This document shows, in pieces, positions 44,603-52,325 of a DNA stretch of 64,000 nt. The notes under the pieces are model-generated. The model was given only the letters and a program-made list of their open reading frames with translations, ran no database searches and was not told the DNA's origin. The position numbers were made by a program, and so were the translations under genes. Where the stretch lies: positions 1 through 64,000 of the IMG/VR virus record IMGVR_UViG_3300021379_000425; one strand, given 5' to 3'. The DNA comes from a virus. Position 1 is the stretch's first letter; every line of letters starts with the position of its first letter.

Positions 44603-44895
44603 TCAATCAACTCCATTTTGTAGTATAAGTCAAAGTCAAAGTTATCCCAAAGAGGATAGCCCGAATTGTTTCTTGCCGATTCACTTATCATGTTGTTGTC
44701 GAGAAGTAGTTCTTTGTTCTCGCACAACAAAACATACATCGCTTTAACATCTGTCATGTAAAATCCATCACAGGCATTGTTTAGGTACTGTCGTGCGAAC
44801 AAGTCAGCGAGTGTCCACTGTTCATCATTCACCTCAATAGGTGCTTCATCATCATAGTTGCTTTGTAATGTTTTTATTAGTTCTTCTTTGTTCAT
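44599..44895 (-). CDS. MNKEEL-family acidic protein, copy 2
   Basis: A 98-residue paralogue of 40891-41187, with the same blocks and similar order but a divergent middle (residues about 40-55). Overlaps the helicase start by 4 bases. Confidence 0.6.
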   Translation of the reverse strand: MNKEELIKTLQSNYDDEAPIEVNDEQWTLADLFARQYLNNACDGFYMTDVKAMYVLLCENKELLLDNNMISESARNNSGYPLWDNFDFDLYYKMELIE

Positions 44896-45083
44896 TCAAT
44901 CATCTCCCTGTGTTGTTCATGGAAGTCGGGTACAAGTGAATGCTTGATATTGCTAAGGCACTCCATCGCTTTCATCACATCTGTATCGTAACCATGTAAT
45001 CCATCATCAAGCATCCTAGTAGATACACCAAATATCTTCCAAAGGATGTCATTGATTTCTATTGCATGTTTCATTTCATTCAT
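44892..45083 (-). CDS. Tiny hypothetical protein, 63 residues
   Basis: ATG 45083 lies just inside the end of the upstream gene; the longer reading is rejected. Helical, Met/His-rich (NEMKHAIEINDILWKIFGV), no motif. Confidence 0.5.
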   Translation of the reverse strand: MNEMKHAIEINDILWKIFGVSTRMLDDGLHGYDTDVMKAMECLSNIKHSLVPDFHEQHREMIE

Positions 45084-45255
45084 ATGTATCACCGTGTTGG
45101 AACTCACTCTCCTTCTGTCTGTCTCTAGCATCCACAAGTGTTCTGTTGTAGTTGCCTATTGAATCCATTATCTCTCTTAGGTTAGTCATGCTCAGGTCAT
45201 TCCTGTCCAGCCACCTAAGCACATATATTGCTAGTTGTTGTGTATCATCATTCAT
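45076..45255 (-). CDS. Tiny hypothetical protein, 59 residues
   Basis: First gene after promoter 6. ATG 45255 is preceded by GAGAAGTGAT; a GTG at 45264 is possible. Helical (AIYVLRWLDRNDLSMTNLRE). Function unknown. Confidence 0.5.
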   Translation of the reverse strand: MNDDTQQLAIYVLRWLDRNDLSMTNLREIMDSIGNYNRTLVDARDRQKESEFQHGDTYE

Positions 45256-45273
45256 TGTTATCACTTCTCAATT

Positions 45274-45293
45274 CTTTATCAGTTTAAATAGTC
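45274..45293 (-). promoter_or_regulatory. Early promoter element 6
   Basis: Minus strand reads GACTATTTAAACTGATAAAG, followed by GAATTGAGAAGTGATAACA and the ATG at 45255. Confidence 0.75.
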
Positions 45294-45294
45294 T

Positions 45295-45498
45295 TCATTC
45301 TTCTTCATCGTTTTTGGTAGGATTGACATGCCAGTACTCTTCACTGTCTTGTAAGTCATCTTCATTCACTTCCTCAATGTAATGTGCTTCACGCCATTCT
45401 TCATCGTGTGAATCATAGTGTGCCTTTGCTTCTTTGTAGGTAGCAAACGGGCCATCGGACTCTCCACTCTTGATGTGTGTTACCATGTACTCAATCAC
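45295..45498 (-). CDS. Small hypothetical protein, 67 residues
   Basis: An acidic protein (EWREAHYIEEVNEDDLQDSE) with a short N-terminal strand-turn region, MIEYMVTHIKSGESDGPFAT. Its stop abuts promoter 6; it overlaps the phosphatase stop by 4 bases. The only gene between the phosphatase and the promoter. Confidence 0.5.
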   Translation of the reverse strand: MIEYMVTHIKSGESDGPFATYKEAKAHYDSHDEEWREAHYIEEVNEDDLQDSEEYWHVNPTKNDEEE

Positions 45499-46652
45499 TG
45501 TTCTTCCTCCTTGATGTTCTTGTCACCGTATGCACACTCACCGCAGATGAATTCCTTCTCGGTCTTATCCCACATAGTAATCTCAATGTTGTCTTTCATC
45601 TGCTTGCACTCGGAACATTGCACAGTTGTGTAGTCGAACTTGATTTTGTTCTGTGATGCAACACACTGTATGCAAGTACCCGACTGATAGATACCATCAA
45701 TGATGTTGATTGTTTCGGGAGTCATGTCATCTCGGTAGTCCTTCTCGTCACCGCATGTGTCACAGTAGGTTGTACCACTAGGCAACTCGAAGTAGTCACA
45801 GGCTGAACAGTGAGTCTTGTCAGCCATAGGAGATTTACAACAAGGGCATTTACCATAGTTGTCAAACAGTATGTCCATACCATCATCGTAATACTCTTCT
45901 TCAAATTCAAGGTAATCGTCAAAGGTATAAACAAAATCATCTATACCAGTGGTGGCTTTGGGAAAATTTGTATCACCGCCCCACTTAGAACCGATAGTCA
46001 TGTCACCGACAGGCAACTGACACACATCAGCAATGTACTGCAACTGTGCTTGAGTCTCAACTGCATGATGACAATAGACATCACGAACCCAACGCACGAT
46101 GTCACTGGCTGAGTTGTAGTCGCCACGCTTGTCATCGCATAGAAGGTAGCGAAGGATAGACAACTGAACACCAGTACGACCATGACCGCCAGCACACTGA
46201 GTAGAGATAGTCTTGATACCATGAACACGGATGTCACGAGTAAGTGCATACCAAAACTCAGCACCACTAGCAGGGATACCAAAGTCGGGGAAGTCAAGGT
46301 GTATGAACAGTGGGTCTTTGGGTGGCTGAACAATAGCGTCAGCGCAAGACCAACCATCGGGTACAGTAGTCTCGTCAGCGATAGCAGTTTTGGACTTGCC
46401 CCATGCAGTCATAGTTTCACTAGCACCAATGGAGAGGTCGGGCAGTGGAGTCATAGTCCACCAGCCACCTTGTCTGTTACGACCACCGCCATGTACAGTG
46501 ATGCCGTCATGTGTAGTGAACACGACTGGCATACCAGTGTGGCATTGTGGTTTAGGTTCGTATGGTTTCTTCATATTGTTCACCTTAGTTTTCTTGTTAG
46601 TCCATTTGTGTAGTTTCGTTTGTTGTTTCTTTATCTTGTTCTTCTTTCCCAT
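45495..46652 (-). CDS. CX5R phosphatase with C-terminal zinc ribbons
   Basis: A 385-residue protein. TQCAGGHGRTGVQLSILRYL (about 160-179) is a dual-specificity phosphatase P-loop with Cys nucleophile and Arg. The C-terminal third has at least three Cys-pair sites (CPCCKSP, CSACDY, CDTCGDE, later CIQC, CSECKQ and CGEC). It directly follows the dikinase-like gene with only 2 bases between, suggesting a paired function. The N-terminus is basic. Substrate unknown; a target linked to the dikinase product is an inference. Confidence 0.7.
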   Translation of the reverse strand: MGKKNKIKKQQTKLHKWTNKKTKVNNMKKPYEPKPQCHTGMPVVFTTHDGITVHGGGRNRQGGWWTMTPLPDLSIGASETMTAWGKSKTAIADETTVPDGWSCADAIVQPPKDPLFIHLDFPDFGIPASGAEFWYALTRDIRVHGIKTISTQCAGGHGRTGVQLSILRYLLCDDKRGDYNSASDIVRWVRDVYCHHAVETQAQLQYIADVCQLPVGDMTIGSKWGGDTNFPKATTGIDDFVYTFDDYLEFEEEYYDDGMDILFDNYGKCPCCKSPMADKTHCSACDYFELPSGTTYCDTCGDEKDYRDDMTPETINIIDGIYQSGTCIQCVASQNKIKFDYTTVQCSECKQMKDNIEITMWDKTEKEFICGECAYGDKNIKEEEQ

Positions 46653-46654
46653 GT

Positions 46655-48943
46655 TTATTCCTCCATCACTGACGAGACTATTTTGCTTTGTATGTACTTA
46701 GCGAACTCAGTGAAGAGTTGCCAAAGTGTAAGGCTAGTTTCTTCAATACCACTAAGGTATTCTTTAGCGTGTTTTGTTAGTTTGTTGTAGAGTAGTAAAT
46801 CCTTTTGAGTCATGTTGACAATACCTGTGCTGATGTATGTAGCATTGCTAGTTGTCAACCACTGCGGGTTGTGCATACAATACTCATTAGCAAAGGCAAG
46901 GAAGTATGGATTAGGTTCACCGTATGCTTCCCTAAACTTAACGACCTTCTCTTCCGACTCAGGCTTAGGTAGAGTGAGACTTGTATCTTCGTGGTACGCA
47001 GTAGCCATGTGAGATGGTGATGCTTCAACTTGCTTCTTCTTCTCCGTATGACAGATAGGACAGTTCTCGACACCACACATGATGTGCTTCTGCCCTACCG
47101 TCTGTGGTGGATGTCGGAAGCCTTGAGTAAGTACATCCCTGTATGTAGCAAGGAATGGTGTAACCTCACCAGTCTTGGTGAACTTCTTCACGCTGTCAAA
47201 GATAGGTTGAATGGAATGGAGAGCAGGCAATGGTTCGTTGCCAATGTGTTGCTCGTAGACATCCATAGCAACTGCGTATATCTTGAAGAACATGTTAGGC
47301 TCTACTTGTATATTGTTCGGGTCAGTACCCCAGTCAATTGCTTTCTTATCCATGAACTTGTTGAAGAAGAAACCATTGTTGTGTACTGCATGTTCAAGTG
47401 CGTTGGCTTTGTCAATGAGTGTCATGAGATTGTCACGGCTACCATCAGCCCAGTAGTCCTTGAGTGCATCAATCGCTTCGATGCCCATGCGAACAGTCTT
47501 GGAGTATGCCTTACCACCGTAGCCACTAGACCATTGTAAGTTGAACACTTGGTCTAGCATCTGCATCATGAAGTCCATTGACTCGCAATCAAGTGGCTTG
47601 CCCTCGATGTTGAGATAGTATGATTGTCTCTCATGCATAGAGCGAGAGTGTATCTCACTCCACTCAGTATCGTAAGCATAACGAGCGAGTGCATATGGTA
47701 TGAAGTTAGAGCCAGTAGTCCTTGACTTAGCGTGGCGTAACTCACCGAGAGATACTGCGTAAGTCGCTTGGATAATCCAGCCAACGAATGCACCACCGAG
47801 CAGTGCAATGGTTTGTGGTTCAGCAGTAGGTCCACCTGCATACTGATGGAATGGATTGGATAGGTAGCCATGTTGTCTAGCGAATCTTCGATAGCCAATC
47901 TGCAAGCCAGCATCGAACTGTTCCTTGAAGTCATAAGGGTCGTAAGGTTGTGGCTCGTATGTACCATCATTGTCAAGGACAACCCAGCCAGCCGCCGCCT
48001 GTGTCCACTGCTGACCGACCTCGACATCAAGTGATGCAATGTATGGAACATTGTACTTGAGACACTGTGTTGCATGATGGGATAGGTGAGTGCCGTTGTT
48101 GTGACACACCACTGAACCATCGGGCATACCATTACGAAGTGCCTCTTCCATCTTGTCTAGTTGTTCTTCACTTGAGTCCTCGACTAAGTGAATATGTTTG
48201 ACTGTGATTCTGTCAACACCATGAAATGTACCACTGATTGTCACACCCGCAGGAGCAGGAACAATAGGTTGTACACCATCACAACCACGCAGTTGCACGA
48301 GGTAGGACAGTGGCTCAACGAGTGATGACCTTCTAGTATTCTTGTCGCTTATAGAAGCAACGAACTCCAACTGAATGTTTTCGGGTGTGAGATTCATTTG
48401 CTCGAAGTCATGGTTGATGTTGGTATCCTTGCCTTGTGCAAGTGGGATAGCAAACTTGAGTCCATCCTTACCAGCAGTGATACCATTGTTGTCACGCCCC
48501 ATGTAGATGTAGTTGTTAGGTGCAACTACGGCTGATGCGAATGCATCAATGTAAGGCATAGCAATGATACAACCATTGGGGTCAGTGAACCCATGCTCGT
48601 ACTCCTTGACTGCTGACTGGTCTTCGCCTAGCATACACTCGGCAATGTTGAGGACAGCATCCTTGTACTCCTGTTCATTGTGTACTGCAACAGACTCAAG
48701 CACACCCGCACGAGGGTTGAGTGGACAAGCACGAATGAACTGTGGGAAGTTGACCCACTCGAAAACCATATCATGTAGTGTGTATGCCAGTGCTGTGTAC
48801 GCATCTTGACAAGTCTGTTCTGTGACCTCACCCACTACGAGGTCGAACCTCTTAGTCTCAGGTACATTCCAGTTAGTCCAACTGTTGTAGTCGCTCTTCA
48901 ATGCGTTGTATGTTTCTAATGCTTTTGCTTTTTGACTCATCAT
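46655..48943 (-). CDS. Dikinase-like protein (PEP-synthase/PPDK-type)
   Basis: A 762-residue protein. Residues about 75-175 (CPLNPRAGVLESVAV, then AMPYIDAFASAVVAPNNYIY and NNGITAGKDG) resemble an ATP-grasp nucleotide-binding region. Near 285-330, NGTHLSHHATQCLKYNVPYI followed by a Gly/Val/Asp-rich segment resembles the swivelling phosphohistidine domain (usual GGxTSHAA). This suggests a PEP-synthase or antibiotic-phosphotransferase relative. The C-terminal half is helical, with CGVENCPICH. ATG 48943 has GAGATGAT upstream; 48952 is an alternative. Moderate confidence; no exact family match. Confidence 0.5.
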   Translation of the reverse strand: MMSQKAKALETYNALKSDYNSWTNWNVPETKRFDLVVGEVTEQTCQDAYTALAYTLHDMVFEWVNFPQFIRACPLNPRAGVLESVAVHNEQEYKDAVLNIAECMLGEDQSAVKEYEHGFTDPNGCIIAMPYIDAFASAVVAPNNYIYMGRDNNGITAGKDGLKFAIPLAQGKDTNINHDFEQMNLTPENIQLEFVASISDKNTRRSSLVEPLSYLVQLRGCDGVQPIVPAPAGVTISGTFHGVDRITVKHIHLVEDSSEEQLDKMEEALRNGMPDGSVVCHNNGTHLSHHATQCLKYNVPYIASLDVEVGQQWTQAAAGWVVLDNDGTYEPQPYDPYDFKEQFDAGLQIGYRRFARQHGYLSNPFHQYAGGPTAEPQTIALLGGAFVGWIIQATYAVSLGELRHAKSRTTGSNFIPYALARYAYDTEWSEIHSRSMHERQSYYLNIEGKPLDCESMDFMMQMLDQVFNLQWSSGYGGKAYSKTVRMGIEAIDALKDYWADGSRDNLMTLIDKANALEHAVHNNGFFFNKFMDKKAIDWGTDPNNIQVEPNMFFKIYAVAMDVYEQHIGNEPLPALHSIQPIFDSVKKFTKTGEVTPFLATYRDVLTQGFRHPPQTVGQKHIMCGVENCPICHTEKKKQVEASPSHMATAYHEDTSLTLPKPESEEKVVKFREAYGEPNPYFLAFANEYCMHNPQWLTTSNATYISTGIVNMTQKDLLLYNKLTKHAKEYLSGIEETSLTLWQLFTEFAKYIQSKIVSSVMEE

Positions 48944-48961
48944 TGTTATCATCTCTCAATT

Positions 48962-48981
48962 CTTTAGTAGTTTAAATAGTC
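48962..48981 (-). promoter_or_regulatory. Early promoter element 7
   Basis: Minus strand reads GACTATTTAAACTACTAAAG (variant: ACT for GAT). Heads the dikinase/phosphatase operon. Confidence 0.72.
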
Positions 48982-48982
48982 C

Positions 48983-49165
48983 TCAATTCTCAAAGGCTTT
49001 CTCTCTCATGTATGCTTCGTGGTTCTGTGATAGGAAATCCTTGATGGCTTCTTCCCTGCTGTAACCAATGTAGAACTTGTCTGTATAGAAGCCCTCGATT
49101 ATATCACTCACTAGGTATGCCCCATGTTTTTCTTTTACCGTTATTCTATCTCTTGCGTATGTCAT
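48983..49165 (-). CDS. Small hypothetical protein, 60 residues
   Basis: Basic and Tyr-rich (HGAYLVSDIIEGFYTDKFYI), a compact alpha/beta pattern also seen in other phage small proteins. Its stop lies just before promoter 7; it overlaps the upstream gene by 4 bases. Confidence 0.5.
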   Translation of the reverse strand: MTYARDRITVKEKHGAYLVSDIIEGFYTDKFYIGYSREEAIKDFLSQNHEAYMREKAFEN

Positions 49166-49332
49166 TCTTCATCATCTCCCCAGTATTGTAGTCTCTTTCT
49201 TCCAGCAGGTAGGCTTGTTATTTTCTTCACTAATTCTTCTCTATTTACTTTATAGGATTGTAAATACCACATGCAATTAACAATGTAATCTATTTCATCC
49301 TGTGATATTATTATCCAATCTGCGTCAGTCAT
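49162..49332 (-). CDS. Tiny hypothetical protein, 56 residues
   Basis: The frame from ATG 49332 encodes an acidic/basic helical protein (ISQDEIDYIVNCMWYLQSYK) with a short Glu tail. ATGA overlaps at both ends support translation coupling. Confidence 0.45.
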   Translation of the reverse strand: MTDADWIIISQDEIDYIVNCMWYLQSYKVNREELVKKITSLPAGRKRLQYWGDDEE

Positions 49333-49508
49333 TCTTCATCCCTCCATATCTTAGGGTATCTGTCGTGTCCTACACAAACACAACATAGTGAAACAGATTT
49401 CATATCGTAGTTGTTTAGATAGTCTTCTTTGTCATCGTTACCATTGGGTACACAGACCTCGACTTCAATGAGTTCGCCTAGACTTTGCTTACAATAATCG
49501 CAGTTCAT
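49329..49508 (-). CDS. Tiny zinc-binding protein, 59 residues
   Basis: The frame from ATG 49508 encodes CDYCKQ and LCCVCVGH, a zinc ribbon around an acidic loop. Overlaps the next gene; preceded by a gap of 6 bases. Function unknown. Confidence 0.5.
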   Translation of the reverse strand: MNCDYCKQSLGELIEVEVCVPNGNDDKEDYLNNYDMKSVSLCCVCVGHDRYPKIWRDEE

Positions 49509-49514
49509 TCTTCA

Positions 49515-49715
49515 TCACTCCTGCCTGTTCCAGTATTCATCTTTCTTATCCCATTTCCAGTACCAGCCACCGACTTCAAGGATGACTGAGTGGTAATGTA
49601 CTAGGCTGTAAAAAGCACTGTCAATATTTACCGAGTGTCCTTCTTCTTGTAGGTCTTGAAGCAAGTCAATGCAAGCCTTCAATGCGTTCTCTATTTGTTC
49701 TTGTTTGTTATTCAT
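49515..49715 (-). CDS. Small helical hypothetical protein
   Basis: ATG 49715 overlaps the upstream stop. A 66-residue protein with an amphipathic N-terminal helix and a Trp/Lys-rich end (WYWKWDKKDEYW). No family recognised. Confidence 0.5.
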   Translation of the reverse strand: MNNKQEQIENALKACIDLLQDLQEEGHSVNIDSAFYSLVHYHSVILEVGGWYWKWDKKDEYWNRQE

Positions 49716-49990
49716 TCTTCTTCCTCCGTGTTCAACCATGCGTCAATCAATTCATTGAGCAGTCCACTTCCAACACCCCATGTCCTGTCTGCATAATCGA
49801 ATGCCCAAAGGATAGTCTCTTTGCAGTACACATCGGGTGTCTCTTCTATCAAAGCAATCAAGTCTCGCATTGCGTCTTGACTGTAAGTACCACCACCACC
49901 GTACCCCGTAAGGTGCATCATTGTTTCAGGGTCAAGCATGTATTCCATACCGTTTCTTATCTCTTCCATTGTCGTAAATCCGTGTCTCAT
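49712..49990 (-). CDS. Hypothetical protein, 92 residues
   Basis: Helical and acidic, ending NTEEEE. A central GYGGGGTYSQDAMRDLIALI segment has a Gly-rich loop but no P-loop Lys. ATGA junction upstream. Function unknown. Confidence 0.5.
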   Translation of the reverse strand: MRHGFTTMEEIRNGMEYMLDPETMMHLTGYGGGGTYSQDAMRDLIALIEETPDVYCKETILWAFDYADRTWGVGSGLLNELIDAWLNTEEEE

Positions 49991-50271
49991 TCTTCTTCAC
50001 CTTCCTCTTCGTAAAACTCAATTTTGTAGTGCGTGTCTTTTGGTAAGTCAACCACATTGACTTTCCATTTACCTGTTACTATGTTCAGCAACTCACGACC
50101 TGTTAGGTAGGGCATCAGTACTGCTTGTTGCCATAAGCGAACAGCCATGTCACGAGATTCTTTATTGTAATTAGTTGCCCGCCAGTTCATGTTGTATTCT
50201 ATTAGGCTAGGTTGTATTATTGAATCCTTATTCCATCGTAGTGTCTTTGTTACTTTCATTGTTACTTTCAT
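49987..50271 (-). CDS. Small basic hypothetical protein
   Basis: First gene after promoter 8; ATG 50271 has GAGAGATGAT upstream (50280 is an alternative). 94 residues, N-terminal beta strand (KVTMKVTKTLRW), then helix. Ends EGEEE. Confidence 0.5.
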   Translation of the reverse strand: MKVTMKVTKTLRWNKDSIIQPSLIEYNMNWRATNYNKESRDMAVRLWQQAVLMPYLTGRELLNIVTGKWKVNVVDLPKDTHYKIEFYEEEGEEE

Positions 50272-50289
50272 CTTAATCATCTCTCAATT

Positions 50290-50309
50290 CTTTATCAGTT
50301 TAAATAGTC
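50290..50309 (-). promoter_or_regulatory. Early promoter element 8
   Basis: Minus strand reads GACTATTTAAACTGATAAAG and is followed by GAATTGAGAGATGATTAAG and the ATG at 50271. Confidence 0.75.
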
Positions 50310-50626
50310 AGCCTTCCATCTTCCTTTGCATGTTGAATGAACCAATCACTTAGCAACTCATTCTCATACAACCACTGGTACAGACGAGGGGGTAAGTCTG
50401 CTACGCCATCGTAGTCACTCAGTTTGTTATCGTCAAACCAAAGCCCACCTTCCGCATAGAACCTGTTGCCTCCTGTTTCTATGTCGTACCATTCAAGTCC
50501 ACCTCTTTGTCTCTCAAGGTCAACCCAGCATGTTAGTTTCATCGTAGCAGGTTGTGGCTTAGTAGCACCCCAACTTCCTTCGTGAAACACTTGTTCTTCT
50601 TGTTCGCTATCGTAATCGTATCTCAT
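50300..50626 (-). CDS. Hypothetical acidic protein, 108 residues
   Basis: ATG 50626 is preceded by AGGAGG. Beta-rich with many Tyr, Trp, Asp and Glu. Its stop lies inside promoter element 8. Function unknown. Confidence 0.55.
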   Translation of the reverse strand: MRYDYDSEQEEQVFHEGSWGATKPQPATMKLTCWVDLERQRGGLEWYDIETGGNRFYAEGGLWFDDNKLSDYDGVADLPPRLYQWLYENELLSDWFIQHAKEDGRLTI

Positions 50627-50628
50627 GT

Positions 50629-51021
50629 TTATTCCTCCTGTGTGCATAAGTGGTCGTAGTCCTCGTCAGTTACTCTCATGTCCTTGAGATGAATCATCTC
50701 GCAGTCAAGTGTGATGTAATCGAAGTGCATCGGATAATACTTCTCCGTTGTTTCGGGGTCATCATCATAAGCCCAAAACATCTCATCATCATGTGGTAGT
50801 CTTTCTAATGTAGCAATCCAATTCCCATCCAAGTACAGGTTAATGAAGTTGTATGAGTAACCGTTATCACCGTAGTCTGTGTATGATAACCTGTCCTTAC
50901 TCCAATCAACTAGCATACGGAAGTCAAGCGTTTCTTTGTCAACGCATTCCATTACATCCCCGTCATATGAAGAGCGACCTCTACCCTCACAGAAGTATAT
51001 TTGATTCTTTACCATGCTCAT
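50629..51021 (-). CDS. Hypothetical acidic protein, 130 residues
   Basis: Rich in Tyr, Asp and Glu (DRLSYTDYGDNGYSYNFINL). A possible beta-sandwich by composition. ATG 51021 overlaps the upstream TGA in the junction repeat copy at 51018-51030. Confidence 0.55.
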   Translation of the reverse strand: MSMVKNQIYFCEGRGRSSYDGDVMECVDKETLDFRMLVDWSKDRLSYTDYGDNGYSYNFINLYLDGNWIATLERLPHDDEMFWAYDDDPETTEKYYPMHFDYITLDCEMIHLKDMRVTDEDYDHLCTQEE

Positions 51022-51030
51022 GCAATCACC
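51018..51030 (-). repeat. Second junction repeat family, copy 1
   Basis: Minus strand GGTGATTGCATGA: it encodes the end VIA of the upstream gene plus stop and overlapping ATG. Identical to the copy at 51233-51245. Confidence 0.85.
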
Positions 51031-51236
51031 TCTTGTGCGTCAGCGTAGCCACCGTTGTTGTCTCGCACATCCTCAATGCACCACGCCTTGAACTCATCAT
51101 GCGAGCCAAACAATTCCCAGTCACCAGCCATGATGTGATAGGTGTAGCGTACGCCATCGTGATTGATGCTCACCGACTTGGTACTGAAACACACCGATGT
51201 TTGGAATAGGTTCTCGTATGCTTGTGGTCCTATCAT
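51018..51236 (-). CDS. Small hypothetical protein ending VIA
   Basis: A 72-residue protein with a C-terminal EVIA encoded by the junction repeat. One Cys, aromatic-rich. GC-richer than most neighbours. Function unknown. Confidence 0.5.
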   Translation of the reverse strand: MIGPQAYENLFQTSVCFSTKSVSINHDGVRYTYHIMAGDWELFGSHDEFKAWCIEDVRDNNGGYADAQEVIA

Positions 51237-51245
51237 GCAATCACC
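51233..51245 (-). repeat. Second junction repeat family, copy 2
   Basis: Same 13 bases as copy 1, at the boundary between the 117-residue gene and the next. It again produces a VIA C-terminus and ATGA overlap. Confidence 0.85.
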
Positions 51246-51586
51246 GCCGTAAGTGTGTCCTCATCATCAGCAAGCACGAACCTATTGACTACGAAGCCAT
51301 TGGTGTCAGCCCAAATGGTAAGCCTGCCATATGATGCAAGCGAGGTAGTGTCCTCTTCGATGAGCCTTGCCTTGTCCATGACTGTGTGATGGTCGGCGTA
51401 AAGTATGGTAGATACATATGCAAGTGTGGTGTGACCAGTCTCAATAAGATACATGTATCTGTTCCAGCCCATGCCCTGCGTGTACTTCTTAGTGAACCCA
51501 GTATCCATACGAGATGCTGATGGTGGTACGAAACCTAATGGGTTGGTACTGTTGTGGTATGTTGTGTCGATTATCTTGTAGTTCAT
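51233..51586 (-). CDS. Hypothetical protein, 117 residues, operon leader
   Basis: First gene after promoter 9; ATG 51586 with AAGGTTG immediately upstream. Mixed alpha/beta, ends TLTAVIA. GC-richer than the operons to its left. Function unknown. Confidence 0.5.
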   Translation of the reverse strand: MNYKIIDTTYHNSTNPLGFVPPSASRMDTGFTKKYTQGMGWNRYMYLIETGHTTLAYVSTILYADHHTVMDKARLIEEDTTSLASYGRLTIWADTNGFVVNRFVLADDEDTLTAVIA

Positions 51587-51598
51587 CAACCTTGAATT

Positions 51599-51618
51599 CT
51601 TTAGCAGTTTAAATAGTC
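51599..51618 (-). promoter_or_regulatory. Early promoter element 9
   Basis: Minus strand reads GACTATTTAAACTGCTAAAG (GCT variant). It is the last element before the iteron region and drives the 51586 operon. Confidence 0.72.
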
Positions 51619-51645
51619 AAGGCTTCAGTCCATCGGTTTTTGCTT

Positions 51646-51934
51646 TGCTCACTATGTTTAGAATGTTCACAATGTTCATCAGTATGTTCATCAATTTTGA
51701 GCATGTTCATTATGTCATTACACCCCTACAATAATATGTGATTCTCCCCCTACGAATGTTCATTATTACTATATCCTATACTCATATATATTATAGAGAG
51801 TAGGAGTACTATGAAAATGAGCAAAGCCTGTGAGATTTTCCCTATGTAATTGAAGCAAGGTATTGAGCATGAACAATGTTCATTTTTAGTGAACATGGTG
51901 GTGAACAAAGTGAACAAAGTGGGCATCTTGAACA
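51646..51934. repeat. Iteron region A, candidate replication origin
   Basis: TGTTCA starts at 51664, 51673, 51685, 51704 and 51757 (plus TGCTCA 51646). A 55-base AT-rich core (51763-51817) contains AGAGTAGGAGTACTATGAAAA-like sequence. To its right come TGAGCA 51818 and 51864 and TGAACA 51870, 51890, 51902, 51911 and 51929, in mirror orientation with mainly 9- or 12-base spacing. A perfect 15-base palindrome ATGAACAATGTTCAT is at 51869-51883. Part of the 736-base gap 51590-52325; the rest of that gap is GC-rich and non-coding. Origin or operator role is inferred from architecture. Confidence 0.65.
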
Positions 51935-52133
51935 TGTGATATTAATTGCTTTTCAGTAGGTGAATATTAATTGCTTCTCGATAGGCGTTTGATGTGGGGA
52001 AATGAAAGCCTCCCCTTCCCATGTGAAGTGAATACCATCAGCCTCATAAGCGGGGGTACAGGAAATGCGCTTCTCTCGCACTCGAAAAAGGCTGAGAAAA
52101 ATACAGGCGGGGTTGTAGGAGAGGCATACTCTT

Positions 52134-52149
52134 CCCAACCCATATGGGT
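52134..52149 (-). repeat. Inverted repeat copy, left of gene 52326-53204
   Basis: The minus strand reads ACCCATATGGGTTGGG. The 12-base core ACCCATATGGGT is a perfect palindrome. The second copy, in opposite orientation, is at 53319-53334, so the two flank gene 52326-53204. Confidence 0.75.
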
Positions 52150-52240
52150 GCGATGCAATTACTCGCAAGGCTGTCAGTTAGACAGGCGCAAGCGAGGCAT
52201 CGTTACCCCTTGCGAATTGCGCTATGCGAATTTTTGCGAT

Positions 52241-52279
52241 AAAAAAAGCCCCCCGCACCCCCACAGGGGTACGAGGGGC
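52241..52279 (-). terminator. Hairpin plus T-run terminator of gene 52326-53204
   Basis: On the minus strand a GC-rich hairpin (52279-52248; GCCCCTCG pairs with CGGGGGGC apart from one mismatch, with CCCC/GGGG inside) is followed by TTTTTTT at 52247-52241. It lies about 45-85 bases after the stop at 52326. Confidence 0.6.
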
Positions 52280-52325
52280 GAACTCGGCTAACCGCCGTAC
52301 TACTTCACTCGGCTACGAGTTATGC

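Noticed and set aside
47566-48132. 188-codon frame on the same strand as the dikinase-like gene
   Set aside because: Out of frame inside a long, well-supported gene; composition Ser/His/Thr-rich as in a shadow frame.
51750-51935. Minus-strand 61-codon frame with a hydrophobic stretch in iteron region A
   Set aside because: It is made of the TGTTCA/TGAACA repeats read as codons (Phe-Thr patterns), with no ribosome site and no promoter.
51990-52325. tRNA or other structured RNA gene in the GC-rich stretch
   Set aside because: Hairpins are present, but no cloverleaf or acceptor/T-arm pattern could be made; the main hairpin with its T-run is better read as a terminator.
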